Positions 47,633 to 58,707 of a DNA stretch of 64,000 nucleotides are shown here, piece by piece. Made by a program: the position numbers and the translations under genes. This stretch comes from Plectosphaerella cucumerina (taxonomy: Eukaryota; Ascomycota; Sordariomycetes; Glomerellales; Plectosphaerellaceae), in the NCBI GenBank assembly GCA_020746995.1, contig JAGPXD010000002.1, positions 310,001 to 374,000 of the forward strand. The letters are read 5' to 3'. Within the stretch, counting starts at the first letter, position 1, and every line of letters begins with the position of its first letter. The notes beneath the pieces are model-generated. The model worked only from the letters and a program-made list of their open reading frames with translations. It did not search any database and was not told the DNA's origin.

Positions 47633-48212
47633 GGCGCGTTCAGCGAGACGCGAATCCTACGATGACAGTAGGCACTCAAGCACGTCTCCGACTCTGCATG
47701 GAAGGATTCGGACTGGGGGAGGGGGAAAGGGAAAGGTTGAGAGAAGGAAATGGAGCAAGATTAAGCGGACATGGCAGAGAATGCCAGTGGTGACAGAAGG
47801 GGGAAGGGGGGGTTAGAGAAGGATGGAAAATACTTTTGATCAAGCACTCTTCATGTCCGATCGCTCGGAGGATGAGCGGAATCGCGCATCTTCAGCCATT
47901 GCGACGCTGCTGGGCCCCCAGAAAAAAAAAGCACAGCACATGCCTGCCAGCGCTTTGGGGCGGCAACAGCAATCCACAAGAGAAGAGACGGGACCGACCT
48001 TCCATCCCAGCAAGCAGGGGTGCAGCAAGTGGCGGCTTCCCGCGGATCCGCCCCTCCAACACGTAAGAAAAAGGGGGGTCAACACTGAACGTCCCTTCAG
48101 TTGCCCCGCCCCCTGTGCTCGGTTCGGCCTGGGGCTCGCTCGGCTTGCACAGCACACAAGAGCAAAGCAGACACACCCCGGCAGTCCCACGGCGTAGATG
48201 ATTGGCGGGACC

Positions 48213-48221
48213 ATCAGATAA
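48213..48221 (+). promoter_or_regulatory. SreA-type GATA site ATCAGATAA
   Basis: Exact match to ATCWGATAA, the recognised target of SreA/Sre/URBS1-type iron-dependent GATA repressors. It lies in the ABC/oxidoreductase divergent promoter, with an ATTGG word at 48201-48205. Confidence 0.65.
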
Positions 48222-48463
48222 TTTCTCTTGGCCCGCCCTCCATCTCGTTCCGTCGCCGGAGTTGTTTGCATCTCATCGTCCTTGCCCCTGCTTGGGGGCC
48301 GACGACCGTTGGGCAAGTCAACGCGATGAAAATACCGCATGTGCACGCGATGGCCTAGACGCCTGCTTCGCCTCATCTTGCCCCTGCCGGTCTCGGTGAG
48401 TCGGAAGACAATGTGGTGGCCCGGTTACGTGATGCCGGGGACTTTGGGTCGTCGCTTCCCTGT

Positions 48464-48472
48464 TTATCAGAT
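48464..48472 (-). promoter_or_regulatory. SreA-type GATA site ATCTGATAA (reverse strand)
   Basis: TTATCAGAT on the plus strand is the reverse complement of ATCTGATAA; same divergent promoter. Confidence 0.65.
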
Positions 48473-48577
48473 GAGGGGAAATGAGGCAGGTGAAGCCGAG
48501 GACCACTACTGACCAATGGGCGTGCGTCTAGCCTCGCACAGAAGCCCTTGGCAGACGGTTCGACGGTGGGCTTGCGG

Positions 48578-48586
48578 ATCTGATAA
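48578..48586 (+). promoter_or_regulatory. SreA-type GATA site ATCTGATAA
   Basis: Exact motif, third copy in the same promoter, about 0.7 kb before the oxidoreductase start. Confidence 0.65.
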
Positions 48587-49301
48587 CTTTAAACGACTCC
48601 ACCCGGCCCCACTGCACCGGCCCCTCGATTCGTCACGACTCCCTTTTCTCCAATGCATCGCGCTTTTTCTCTCCCTTTCCCCCCTCTTGCGCGACCCGAC
48701 GAGCGCAACCCTGAGTGGTCACCTCGCGTTCGGGGTTCTGGGCCGGCTTCTCTAGTGAGACGGATCGCCAGAATCTGTTGGCCCCCCTTCAGGCCTCAGG
48801 TCACGCCAACTCTCCAAAGGTCCTTTTTGCTATGCTATCACCGCTTCCTGCCCGATGGCGGCGGTACTTCTGGCTATCTTTTGGGTCCTGGACCCCCTCC
48901 AAGTTCCCGAAAGTGACCTCGTTCTGTTGGTGCTCGGTGACAGATCAAGTCGGATCCTCCGGTTTCCGCGCATCCTCCGACTGGGATTCCATGCTTGACA
49001 AGCCCGAGATGGGACATTCGTGCGCCGTCGGAAGCCCGCCAGGGGCCCGGTTGAAGGAGGGCATCCCCGATCTGAGGAACATGCAAAAGCTGCGCCGTCC
49101 CGTCGATTCTGTTCCCGCTCCTACTTCCCCTCGCATCCCTCGTGTATTCCTTCCTCGTTTCCATCTGACACCGATCCCCTTCCCGTCCTTCAAGTTCAGC
49201 CTCATCCCGCGTTTCGGTGCTTGACATCACGTCCCGTCCCATCACCACGACAGCCTCACTTAACCACGTCTAGCCCACACTTCGCTGGCACTACCGTCGT
49301 C

Positions 49302-50761
49302 ATGGGTTCCGTGCAGGCCATCTCTCCCTTCAGATTCCTCGTTGTTGGCGGCTCCTACGCCGGCCTCTCTAGCGTGCTCAACCTCCTCGACATCTGCAAC
49401 GGGCGGTCCCCGCGCATGTCGGCAGAGGTCTACCCCCACCACCCCGACTTCAAGCACATTCCCGTGGATATCACCATTGTCGACGAGCGGGACGGCTTCT
49501 GTTAGTATCCCCATTTCCCATGTGCTGGCTGCCAGCTCCATGCCCCCCCACGCTTGACCACGTCGACTTATGCCCCTCCTCCTTGCCAGTCCACCTCATC
49601 GGCGCCCCCCTCGCCTTTGCCTCGCCCGAGTTTGCCGCCAAGACCTGGATCAAGTTCCAGGATATTCCCGCTCTCCAGAGGCCCAACATCCGCTTCGTTC
49701 AAGGCTCTCTCAACAAGATCAACCACAAGGCGAAGAAGGCCACGGTGCTCGCCCACCTGACCAAGCTACCCCAGGAGCTGTCGTATGACTTCATCATCAC
49801 CGCGACCGGCCTCCGCCGCCCCTTCCCCGTCGTGCCCCAGTCACTGCTCCGCAAGCAGTGGCTGATCGAGGCCGAGGAGCAGATTCACGCCGTCTCCAAC
49901 GCCCCTGATGGCGTCGTCGTCGTTGGTGGCGGAGCTGTGGGTATCGAGATGGCCGCCGAGCTGAAGCTTGTCAAGCCCAACGCAAAGGTCACCCTCGTCC
50001 ACTCGCGTGACCAGCTCCTCTCTTCCGAGGACCTGTCGGACGAGTGCAAGGACAAGGCCCTCGAACTGACACGTGAGGCGGGTGTTGAGTGCCTCATGGG
50101 CCACCGTCTCGCCTCGACGAAGAAACTGCCCGTTGCCGAGGGTGCTCGCCCCCGATACGAGGTCGAGTTTACAAACGGTCACAAGATGGTCGCCAGCGAG
50201 GTGATCATGGCCATCTCGCACCCCAAGCCCTCGACCGCTTTTGCCGACGCCGGCATGCTGGACGAGGAGGGCTACATCAAGATCCGCCCTTCTCTGTTCC
50301 TCGAGCCCGCCGAGGGCATCGACAACGCCGACTCGCACCTTGTCGTTGGTGACGTGGCCAAGTGGTCCGGCATCAAGAGGTGCGGCGGCGCCATGCACCA
50401 CGGACAGTACGCCGCCTACAATGCTCACCAGCGCATGCTGGCCATCCTGACGGCAGAACGGCGCGAGGAGGACAGGCACGTGCCCGTGTTCAAGGAGCTC
50501 GAGTTCATGCCTGCCATGATCGGTCTGGCCGTTGGCAAGAAAGCCGTCGCGTACGGCCCGGCCATGGGCACCATCAGCGGCGAGGACGTGATGCACTCCT
50601 ACTTCAGGGACGACCTTGGCTTCACCAGTATGTTCTGTCTCCAATCGTGTGATGCTGTGGCAACTCGCTGACCACTCTTCCCAACAGTCTGCTGGAACCA
50701 CATGGGCCTCGGCAAGACCGCCGCCGACGAGGTCGCCGCGGCCGAGGAGGTCAAGGCGTGA
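49302..50761 (+). CDS. AIF/AMID-like FAD-dependent NAD(P)H oxidoreductase
   Basis: Three exons, 49302-49500, 49590-50627 and 50688-50761, give 436 residues. The N-terminal Rossmann motif VVGGSYAGLS (residues ~14-23) binds FAD. A second nucleotide fold VVVGGGAVGIEMAAEL binds NAD(P)H, the linking element ITATGLRRPFP follows the first domain, and the late motif LVVGDVAKW closes the FAD site. This order is that of class-II AIF/AMID (FSP1-like) flavoproteins, which reduce quinones or other acceptors. No mitochondrial presequence or transmembrane helix is evident. The substrate is unknown; sharing a promoter with iron-type GATA sites and lying inside the siderophore locus suggests iron regulation, perhaps reduction linked to siderophore or iron handling, but this is inference. 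Confidence 0.85.
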
Positions 50762-51153
50762 AGCCCGACTAAGGACGACTGACGATGGCGCATGAGGAAG
50801 AACACAGGGATCTGACAAGATAATACCACACTACTTGGGGTTGGGGCGTTTCGGTGTTTTGCTGGGGGGGTCTATTGCTAGCATTTTGGAAGCAACGCAC
50901 AGGAGAGGCATTCTACCAGACAGCGTACGTACTGTACTACCTTGACGGTGCCATTGACCGATCAATTGATCGACATCATCTCTTTCAACCGCGCAAGCGC
51001 GTTCCCCGTTCCATTGACTCGCGACACCGCTCATCGGACCCTTTGGTTGCGACACGACAACGCGACGATCGTCGCCGACGGAAAGTGCCGTCCCCTCCGA
51101 TGACGACGCGACGGCATGCTCGTGCGTGGAGAATGGAGATGGCGAGAAAAAAA

Positions 51154-51162
51154 TTATCAGAT
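51154..51162 (-). promoter_or_regulatory. SreA-type GATA site ATCTGATAA (reverse strand)
   Basis: TTATCAGAT on the plus strand, in the spacer between the oxidoreductase and sidF. Confidence 0.65.
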
Positions 51163-51347
51163 CAAGCAGGGGTAGATCGGGATCCCCTCCGAGCTCCCGT
51201 CGGTCCTCCGAGGACGGACGATCCACGTGAAAGGGGTGGACCAGGTCCTCTTCCCGAGGGACGGCAGGGCGTGAGGTACCGGTACCTACCTCGGGGCGTG
51301 TGAATGACATCAGGGGGTGGGTGTAGCGCGCTAAGACCGGGGTAGGG

Positions 51348-51356
51348 TTATCAGAT
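51348..51356 (-). promoter_or_regulatory. SreA-type GATA site ATCTGATAA (reverse strand)
   Basis: Second exact copy in the sidF upstream region, about 0.94 kb before the start codon. Confidence 0.65.
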
Positions 51357-52292
51357 CCGGCCCCTGCCCCGAGTTATTCGGACGACGAAGCAAGAAGGAG
51401 GCAGGAGCTACCCCCACCACGGGCTCGTGGCTCGGCCAACGTCGAAGTCCACCCTCGAAACAGAGCTACGAGGACCCGACCACCCTTTCTTCCCAGCGCA
51501 CACACAAGAAGCTCAACCCGACTCAACTCTCCCCCCCGTCCGTCCACCTGCCACGTCGGCCCAGCGACGTAATGCCCGCCCCTCCATCTCCCTTGCCTAT
51601 TTTCTCGCAAATGCCGAAACCAGGGGATCATCAAGAGGGGCCCGCCCTCAGCCCCCACTCGCCGTGCCGAAGCGTGGACGACCGTCTCCAGTCCGCGCAG
51701 GGATCAGCCTCGGCTTTTCCTCCTTGAGCGCCACCCGGAGGAAGCTCTCGAAGGGCCAGAAAAAAAGTCGACGAAGGGGCCTCGCCGGTGCGGCGTCCGC
51801 TGGCGAAATTGGGAGGCGTCGGTCGATGCATGAAGGGTGGGCTGGACTTGCAGACATGCAGGCGTGCAGCGGCATGACGTTTCCTGTCCTGGACTACGAC
51901 GGCGCACGCCCTAGACGCAGGACCCCCCCGAGGGCGACATCGGGAGGGGTGGCATCACTTGTCGCTCGCGAGGCGGCGTCGCATCACTCCCATTGCGCTG
52001 GGCATGTCGAGCCGACGTTGCAGCTTCGAGGAGGGGGGGGGTGGTCCGGTCTGAGAAATTGTTGCTCCAGCCGTGTGGGAGCTCTGCCTTATGATCTGAT
52101 CTGATTATCCCGAGGCAAGGCGAGCGGATGCCGACCTGGTCATGACGTGCCGGCCGAAGCAACTTTTGCGCGGCTGACTTGTGGTTTTCCCTCCCGCAGC
52201 ATCACCAAGTATCGCCTTCTCAGCTTCAGGTTGCTCCTCGCGTCACTTAGTCCTGACCATCTATCACCCCAGCCCCAGCTTCTTCCCTCGTC

Positions 52293-53690
52293 ATGTCGGG
52301 TACCATCTCTCTCGCGACGTTCCCTTCAGAGGACACGCTCATCAAGCTCCCCCACCCCTACCTCACAGAGTACGCCATCCGGAGGGCCTTCAACCACGAT
52401 GACTTCCAGGGCAAGACCAACAACGGCGGCCTGCAGTTCTTCCAGCTGATTCCCCGCGACGCCGCACCCTCCCCAAACGCCGCAACGCTTCCCGAGCCCC
52501 TCCACAGCGCCGACATCTACTTTACAGAGCCTGCCGCTCTGAAGTCGAGCGAGCTGCCACCCGACGCCAACAACAGCGCCTGGGCTCGCGCCCGCCGTTC
52601 CCCGAGCGCCGTTCTGTCGTGGGAGGGCAATGTCCCGCCTACCCTCGCCCAGGCATGGCTCGTTGTCTACGCCCTCTTCACCGCGCGACTTGACGAGGAG
52701 CTCATCCGTCTCGAGGTCCGCGGTAGCAACGCCTCCCTGGTCGCTGCTCAGCTCAGGGACGTCTTCCTGGCCATTGCCCACCCGGTTCAGAACGGCCAGC
52801 AAGTCCCTCCCATCACCGAGAACAAAGCAACCGTCGTCCTTCTGCGCAGTGCCTTCTTCCAGGGCGCCGGCTCGCCCTTCGGCGCCCGCGCCGCTTGGTT
52901 GCCCGCCGAGTCGCCTGCCTCGCTGCCCGCCTCGCGTCCTCTGTCCTCATACCCCCTGACACCCCTTCACCACACCATGACCCTCACGTCGGCCAGCGAC
53001 CCCGCGAACCCCGGCCTCGTCCAACAGGCCTGGCACCCAGTGCGCCCGGCCAAGCCCGCCCCCGGCGCCGTCGTCTACAGCCGCTGGATCCCTCACCTCA
53101 AGGAGACCTTCTCCATGGTCGCCCTGGACTACACAAACGCCGAGCACCTGCGCCTCTTCCACGAGTGGCAGAACGACCCCCGCGTCTCCCAGGGCTGGAA
53201 CGAGACGGGCACCCTCGACCAGCACCGCGAATACCTCCGCCGCATCCACGAGGACCCCCACCAGGTCGCCCTCCTCGCCGCCTGGGACGGCACCTTCTTC
53301 GCCTACTTCGAGGTCTACTGGGCAAAGGAGGACAAGCTGGGCGGCTACTACGACGCCCAGGACTGGGACCGCGGCCGCCACTCCCTCGTCGGCGACGTGC
53401 GCTTCCGCGGCCCCCACCGCGTCAGCGCCTGGTGGTCTTCCCTCGTTCACTACCTTTTCCTCGACGACCCGCGCACCTCGTGGGTCGTCGGCGAGCCCAA
53501 GAAGACAAACGACACCGTCCTCATGTACGACTTTATGCACGGCTTCGGCCTCGACAAGTTCGTCGACCTGCCCCACAAGAGGAGTGCCTTTGTGCGCCTG
53601 TCGAGGGAGCGCTTCTTCCAGCTTTGCCCGCTGGGAGACAATGAGAAGGTCGTGGGTGGTATGCGGATCGGGCTGGTTCCCAAGCTGTAG
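52293..53690 (+). CDS. sidF: SidF-type N5-hydroxyornithine acyltransferase (siderophore biosynthesis)
   Basis: Intronless, 465 residues, close to the known SidF length. SidF transfers the anhydromevalonyl group from CoA to N5-hydroxyornithine for fusarinine-type siderophores. The C-terminal half is a GNAT domain of the IucB/AlcB siderophore class: RLFHEWQNDPRVSQGWNETG, QHREYLRRIHEDPHQVALLA, FFAYFEVYWAKEDKLGGYYD, DRGRHSLVGDVRFRGPHRV, and the late motif VVGEPKKTNDTVLMYDFMHG. The N-terminal half is the cofactor-free lobe common in this family. The protein ends in PKL, a weak variant of a type-1 peroxisomal signal; peroxisomal SidF is known in Aspergillus, so localisation there is possible. It lies beside the SidI-like and NPS6-like genes with two GATA sites upstream, which supports the assignment. 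Confidence 0.88.
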   Translation: MSGTISLATFPSEDTLIKLPHPYLTEYAIRRAFNHDDFQGKTNNGGLQFFQLIPRDAAPSPNAATLPEPLHSADIYFTEPAALKSSELPPDANNSAWARARRSPSAVLSWEGNVPPTLAQAWLVVYALFTARLDEELIRLEVRGSNASLVAAQLRDVFLAIAHPVQNGQQVPPITENKATVVLLRSAFFQGAGSPFGARAAWLPAESPASLPASRPLSSYPLTPLHHTMTLTSASDPANPGLVQQAWHPVRPAKPAPGAVVYSRWIPHLKETFSMVALDYTNAEHLRLFHEWQNDPRVSQGWNETGTLDQHREYLRRIHEDPHQVALLAAWDGTFFAYFEVYWAKEDKLGGYYDAQDWDRGRHSLVGDVRFRGPHRVSAWWSSLVHYLFLDDPRTSWVVGEPKKTNDTVLMYDFMHGFGLDKFVDLPHKRSAFVRLSRERFFQLCPLGDNEKVVGGMRIGLVPKL

Positions 53691-53911
53691 ATGATTTCTA
53701 ATGATACCGTTTCCTCTTTCAATTGCATGATTTGCGTGTTGTGGTGCAGTTAGGACTTTGCAATTTTCGCCCAATCCGACGATCAGAAAGGGCGTTTAAG
53801 TTGTCAAAAAAGAAGAATCGAAAGATTGGTATAACTCGAACCTAGCTTCTAGACTTGACCAACGCCTCATAACTGACCCGAACCCACAATTGTATCCTGC
53901 TTTTGTTTCGC

Positions 53912-55797
53912 CTACAGCTTCGCCGACACGGTCCTCTTCTTCAGAATCTCGTCACCGACCTGCGCCATCTCAAACTTGCGCACCTTGCCGCTGCCCGTCA
54001 GGGGCACGTCGGCGGGCACGCCGTCCTCGCCAAGCCAGAACAGATGCGCGGGCGACTTGTGCCCGCCAAGCTGCTGGCGCACCCACTCGCGGACCTCGCG
54101 GTCGTCGGGGCGAGTGCTGCCTTCAGCTTTTTCGAGGAAGGCGCCAACAACCTCACCGTAGTGGTTGTCCTTGAGGCCGACGACGACGGCACGCGAGATG
54201 GAGGGGTGTGTGACGAGGCGCTCCTCGATCTCAAGGGGATAGATGTTCTCACCGCCTGTGGGTGTGGTTAGCAAACTGGCGCAAAGTTGTTGGTTTACGA
54301 ACTTACCCCTAATGATGATGTCCTTGAAGCGGCCGGTGATGGTGCAGTAGCCCTCGTCGTCAAAGACTGCCTCGTCACCGGTGTGGAGCCACAGGGTGCC
54401 GGCGGAGTCGCGCACCATGACTTCGTTGGTCTTCTCCGAATTGTTCCAGTAGCCAGCCTGCAGCTGGTAGCCTGCGATGCAAAGTTCGCCACGCTCGCCC
54501 ACGGGCACAAGGTTGCCCTCGCGATCGACAATCTTGGCCTGGGCGTGAGGCATGAGGGTGCCGACGGTTGTGAGGCGCTTGCCGAGTGCGTCATCCGTGA
54601 AGGCGTTGAAGCAGGTCGGAGAGGCCTCGGTGAGGCCGTAGCTGCTGGTGAACTCGCTCATGCCGAGGCGGTCGACCATCAGCTCCATGAGGTACCGCGG
54701 GACGGGGGCACCGGCGACGATGCCGGTGCGGATGCGGGAGGATCGGAAGTCATCGGGTGCGGCCTGGAACAGGGAGTCGAACATGGCGGGAACGCCGTGG
54801 AGCGCGGTGCAGTTCTCATCGAGGATCGCCGACAGGGTGGATGGCACGTCGAACACCTCGGCGGGATACACGATGCGCGCGCCGTGTGTGATGACGGAGA
54901 GGAGGCCGAGAACAAGACCGAAGCAGTGGAACAGGGGTGGGGGGCAGCAAAGGACATCGTCGGGGGTCAGGCGCATGCGGTCACCGATGAATCGGGCGTT
55001 GTTGACGAGGGAGCTATCTGGTCAGAAGACCTCTCGGCTAAGTGGAAGGGAAGCGAACATACTGATGGGTGAGCATGGCGGCCTTGGGCCGGCCGGTTGT
55101 GCCGCTGGTGAACTGGAGGTTGCAGACCTGGTGGGACACAACCTTGCTCGTGGCACGGCGCAGTTCATCGGCGCCCTGCCTGTTGGCCGACCTGATGAGG
55201 TCGTCATATGTTTCGTAGGAGCCGGCGTCCCCCCTAAGGATGACTACCTGTGGTCCGCTGACCTCGCTCTTGAGCTGAGCCAGAAGGCGGACGTTGTCGG
55301 TGCGGCCAATGCGCTTTGTGGTGAAGAGGATCTTGCAATCTGCAGTCCACTCATTAACATTGTGACATGACCAGAAACCAGGGTGTCATGAAGTACTGAC
55401 CAGAGAAGTTGATGGCGTACATGGCCTCTGTCGGCGTATACGTGTTGTTCAGAATGACGAGAATGGCACCAATGCGGGTGACGGCGAAGAAGACGGCGGC
55501 ATACTGCTCACAGTTTCCGGCCATGATGCCGACTCTGTCACCAACGCCAATGCCCTTGTTCAACAGAGCCTGGGCTAGTAGCAGACTCTGCTGGTTCAGC
55601 TCGTTGTAAGTCCATCTTGTGCCTGTCCAGGGAATCGTGATGCACTCCTTCGTGCCATGCTGATACGTCTGGAGCTCGAGCAGCTCGCCGAGACTGAGGT
55701 CGACGAGGGGAGGATCTGCGGGGCCATGAAGAAGCGAGAGCTTCTGCTCAGGCTCGAAGGGCTCGTTCGAGGGGGCGATCGTTGGTGACGAGGCCAT
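53912..55797 (-). CDS. sidI: SidI-type acyl-CoA ligase (mevalonyl-CoA synthetase), peroxisomal
   Basis: Four exons, 55797-55401, 55339-55063, 55013-54307 and 54255-53912, encode 574 residues. ANL-superfamily motifs are in order: FTSGTTGRPKAAML (AMP-binding P-loop), YGLTEASPTCF, LHTGDEAVFDDEGY, GRFKDIIIRGGENIYP and the C-terminal catalytic Lys region PLTGSGKVRKFEM. SidI activates mevalonate to mevalonyl-CoA, feeding the hydratase SidH and then SidF. The N-terminal block RVGIMAGNCEQYAAVFFA followed by LVILNNTYTPTEAMYAINF is SidI-like. The C-terminus AKL is a good type-1 peroxisomal signal. It converges with sidF (221-base gap) and diverges from the NRPS. It could instead be a generic medium-chain acyl-CoA ligase, but the neighbourhood argues for SidI. 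Confidence 0.82.
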
Positions 55798-58707
55798 GGC
55801 AGTGACTGTGCTGTACGGAACGGGAGACTGTTCTGAAGGCTGCAAGGAAAGACAAGAATCACTGGATGTCTGTCTACAAGGCTCGAAGCTCAGTCTGTGC
55901 TGCAAGTTACAATATCGAAGCAAGACGGTGTCACCACATCAGAGACGAAGGGGGCCCCACGGCGTGATGTGCCTGCGGCAGACCCCTGTGATAAAACCTG
56001 AGTTGGCAGCCAGGACGCAGGGGGGGTCCAGCGCGCGGCGCATCTCGGAGTACATTTTTTGCCCTGACGCATCTTCATCGGGGTTGCGCGCAGTGACAGT
56101 GTGTTCCCGGCCCGGTCAAAGACCAGACGGCTGCCCCGAGGCGTGTGTGAACTTGGACGGCAAGTCCAGGCGGGCGGGCCAGCCAGGCTGTTTTGCTGCG
56201 TCGGCGCTCGCACGTCATGGGCAATAGTACCGAGGAGAGGCGTCTCTCGTGTGTTGGGTGCTGGTGCTGGGTGCTGGCTGTGGAGATGGACGACGATCCA
56301 CAGACCAGCCGGCACAAGCCTTGGGCCAAGACTGGAGTCGCTCTCGAGTGCCGGAGCGAAGGATGAGGGATTAACGGGGGGGTGATCTGGGGACCTGGAT
56401 GGGGCTGGGGGGGTGTGGTTGCGGTGTGGCGTGGTGTGCCTCGTACTCGCACGGGTGGAGTGGAGGGTTGAAGATCTGCGAGGGTCCTGGTGCAAGCCTG
56501 GTGCAAGCGAGGCCGAAGGGGGCAGCAAAAGGGCAGGTCGGCGATGGTGGTTGATGCAGGGAGGATGGCCTAATTAGCAGCACGCTGCAATGTCCAGGTG
56601 CCCAGCCAGCAGCCCGCCGGTGGCCACTGGGGGCCGGCCGTCCGGTCAGGGCATGCGTCGGTTGGAAGAAGCAGGAGCGGGTCGGGTGCGTCCGGCGGCA
56701 CAGCGCGTCAGGACAGGGCAGGTCAGGGCAGGAACAATGGCTTCACCTTACACAGGAAAGGAAGTGCAGACGGGATGAAGACACCAAGAGCGGGAAGGAG
56801 CTCGGGATTGGATCATCTAATCTGATCATCAGATAAGATTATCCACTTCAGCCCACCCACTGGAAAATTTCTCGGCCAACCAGCGTGCCAGGGAGCTCCT
56901 GGGGAGACCCACTCCGACGTCGGGGCCGTCTAGCTCGACCTCTAGCTCTGCTCTAGGGTAGGAGCGATGGTCGTTGAGCGTCCAGCGGTTTCGTCACATG
57001 CTGATCGCTCTTCCCCTCCTTGCCGCACCAAAAGTCAATGGCACTCGGCCGCCGCCCACTGACGACGGATCACCGAGGCGCCTTGCCCACCAGACCACAC
57101 CACACCTCATCCACTGCACGATGCCACCCTGCGGACCTATCCCAACCCTGACCCTGCTCACTCATGCCTGGCCATGCACGACATGGGGTCCGACGTCCGA
57201 AGGTCTCGGGACTCACGTTGAAGAACGACAGGGATAGCGGATGTGCCTGCCGCCTCGACTTCCATTGCTTCCTTTTTCTGCCCCCAGACCGCGTCAGCCT
57301 CGAGAAGCACACCAGAACCTCGCCGATCCGCAAGATCTCGGGGAACAAGCAACTTTATCAACCAGCCTCACGGATGACTCGCCAAATATGCAGGGTCGAC
57401 CCTTCTTTTTTCCACAAGACGTCTTCAAGAAGACCGTCTCGTAGTCCGCCTCGCGCCACCAACGTGCGGCTCGCTATAGTCAAGGATCAACAGCGCCGTG
57501 ACTAAACCTGTGGAAAACCCCTCAGGGTCCTCACACACGGACGACGTGCCCAAGGTGCCCTTGGTGCCTTGACCAAAGCACCCACCACACCACCCCGTCC
57601 TAACCGAACACACACACACATCGCAGCCACCGACCGACAGACCGTTGCAGCTTTGCGCCCCGCGGCGGGCGACTTTCCCCACTGGGACACACAATTGCCG
57701 GCCTGGGCCAAGCGAGGTGCCAACCGACATGAACTCATCCAGCCCGCCGCACGCACGCACGTACGCCCAGTTCCGCTTCCAGGGGCCGTTGAATCCACAT
57801 CATGCCATGCCGGACCAGACGGGACGAAACAAGTCGAGAAAAGTCAAGTCAAGCCGAGACCTTCGATTTCCTTCCTTTGGCTTGCTGCCATGGCATGACG
57901 ACTTCATCCAACAGACGGCGGCTACTCAGGCGGCCATCGCGCTTCTTAGCCTCCTCGCCCTACCAACACGATCCCCGATCCAGTGCCGACGGTCGCTGAT
58001 CACTGCCAGATCGCTCTTCTCTGGGGAGGGGAGCTTCTCTGGGGCCCGCATCACGACCCGTCTTGGCCTTGATCATCCCGCTCTGGACCCGCCTCACACC
58101 CTTGCCTTGCGTTGTACTTGTAGAGGTACTTGGCATGGATGCCGCTGTCCTTCGGTCTCGGAGACGGACCTCACACCTCTCACACGCCTCCGTCCGCATC
58201 GTGGCGTGGCCCGTCACGCACTATCCCACTTTCCACTCTCCACAACCACCATGCAACCAACCCTTGGACGGGCCCAGCCATGCCGAGGTCGACGCCATTC
58301 CACGAGCTTGATGTGCTGGCTGGTCCTTAGCAACACCCCCTACCCGTGCTTCTTGGTGGGACCGTCGTGATGCCACCATGAGCTTCGTGCGTGGGAAAAG
58401 GTAGCCTTTCGCGAGATGCTCGGCCAGCCCGCCAAGGGACCGGGGACGTTGTGGTGGGCTCGGAGCGCGGGATGGATGGGATGTGATCGGATGGGTCACC
58501 ATGGCTTGGGATGGTTGGATTGGTGCGTGTTGCGCCTCGCGCGTTGCCCGTGAAGAATCGCGCCTCGCTCGTTTGCTTTGCTTTTCTATCCGTTGTTTGG
58601 ATTCATCGTCATAACCTCCATCGACGCCCGCTGTCACCCATCCATCCGCTCTGGCTTCCCCCTCTAACCTCTGATACCACTCCCTCCAAACCTCCCATAC
58701 ACAAGCC
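55798..58707. promoter_or_regulatory. Divergent promoter of sidI and the NRPS gene
   Basis: 2.9 kb spacer with no supported gene; several frames up to 241 codons look compositional. A dense GATA cluster lies at 56810-56845: ATCTAATCTGATC, the exact ATCAGATAA at 56828, and AGATTATCC immediately after. CCTTTC/CTCC-rich sequence precedes the NRPS start. Confidence 0.55.
56828..56836 (+). promoter_or_regulatory. SreA-type GATA site ATCAGATAA with flanking GATA words
   Basis: Exact ATCWGATAA followed at once by GATTATC (GATAATC on the other strand) and preceded by ATCTGATC, so three GATA-type half-sites fall within about 30 bases between sidI and the NRPS gene. Confidence 0.7.

Larger units (their letters stand above)
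47633..49301. promoter_or_regulatory. Divergent promoter of ABC transporter and FAD oxidoreductase
   Basis: A 1.67 kb gene-free spacer between the two start codons. It holds three exact ATCWGATAA sites (48213, 48464, 48578), an ATTGG (reverse CCAAT) at 48201-48205 just eight bases from the first site, and CCAAT at 48513-48517 between the other two. No protein gene supported. Confidence 0.6.
50762..52292. promoter_or_regulatory. Upstream region of sidF
   Basis: 1.5 kb without a supported gene. Contains two exact ATCWGATAA sites (51154, 51348) and a one-mismatch copy ATCTGATTA at 52099-52107. A 225-codon frame at 51427-52104 lacks any domain. Confidence 0.55.

Noticed and set aside
48201..48221. 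ATTGG plus ATCAGATAA as a CBC/HapX composite site
   Set aside because: The CCAAT word is present, but the spacing and downstream half-site expected for HapX (CSAAT-N12-RWT) are not met on either strand, so only the GATA site is claimed.
51427..52104. 225-codon plus frame upstream of sidF
   Set aside because: Lies in the spacer with the regulatory sites and encodes no recognisable fold.
55798..55923. Upstream ATG at 55923 as the start of the SidI-like ligase, giving a longer N-terminus
   Set aside because: The added residues do not form a clear type-2 peroxisomal signal and are unlike the family start; the ATG at 55797 is preferred.
57645..58370. 241-codon plus frame upstream of the NRPS gene
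   Set aside because: Ser/Pro/Arg/His-rich chance frame with no domain; more likely promoter or leader sequence.
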